From JAFRXK01 sp045603305 (GTDB taxonomy: Bacteria; Bacillota; Clostridia; Lachnospirales; Lachnospiraceae): a DNA stretch of 14,039 nucleotides. Positions 13,985-14,039 of this stretch are shown piece after piece. Within the stretch, counting starts at the first letter, position 1. The number at the start of each line of letters is the position of its first letter. A program made the position numbers and the translations under genes. The notes beneath the pieces were generated by a model. The model was not told the origin of the DNA, did not search any database, and worked only from the letters and a program-made list of their open reading frames with translations. The stretch covers positions 1-14,039 of the forward strand of contig JAZULV010000038.1 in the NCBI GenBank assembly GCA_045603305.1, in the 5' to 3' direction.

Positions 13985-14039
13985 TGAACAATATCCTTTC
14001 TAAAGCTATAATTATTTATATTATGATAACATGATTATT

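Noticed and set aside
1..14039. Mobile element, prophage, CRISPR array or defence system
   Set aside because: No transposase, integrase, phage, cas or toxin–antitoxin type protein is visible, and no regular spaced repeats are present; the gene content is mostly core-type chromosomal.

Overview
The window looks like a low-GC chromosomal segment of an anaerobic, spore-forming (or recently spore-forming) member of the Firmicutes, most probably Lachnospiraceae. Supporting points are the order ftsQ–ftsZ–spoIIGA–sigE–sigG, the protein flavour of FtsZ (TTG start, short CPVFL-like tail), AGGAGG-type ribosome sites and σA-type promoters. No genus can be fixed from sequence alone. Nothing here resembles a phage, transposon, CRISPR array, tRNA or rRNA.

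Left part (1–6200), division and sporulation block: the 3' end of ftsQ/divIB, then ftsZ with its own promoter and a terminator (no ftsA between them). Next come a short orphan membrane-anchored gene, spoIIGA (protease that matures pro-σE), sigE (with a 31-residue pro-sequence), an unrecognised lipoprotein gene and sigG. The ftsZ–spoIIGA–sigE–sigG order matches Bacillus; the membrane-anchored gene and the lipoprotein gene are interruptions. The striking point is that spoIIGA is split over two frames. The first ~35 codons, with the first membrane helix, are in one frame and the rest, including the aspartic-protease DTGN motif, is in the -1 frame. The junction is a nine-A run forming a slippery A_AAA_AAG heptamer, followed after 6 nt by a 10-bp stem-loop. 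That is the architecture of a programmed -1 frameshift (or transcriptional slippage), although a one-base indel is the simple alternative.

Middle (6200–9330): a sodium/proline-type symporter gene (putP-like, minus strand) lies divergent to a LysR-family regulator gene. Their 254-bp very AT-rich spacer carries a 27/30 direct repeat, one copy next to each gene, each holding the dyad ATATTA-N7-TAATAT, so it looks like an operator pair. A TM2-domain membrane protein follows, with a strong promoter and a 9-bp direct repeat at 20-bp period.

Right part (9331–14039): a DUF2752 membrane protein, a YggS/PLPBP-type PLP-binding protein, a convergent MATE efflux gene, a divergent left-handed β-helix acyltransferase resembling the GlmU C-terminal domain, and a minus-strand YihY/BrkB-family membrane protein. 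These are mostly single-gene units separated by clear hairpin terminators at gene ends.
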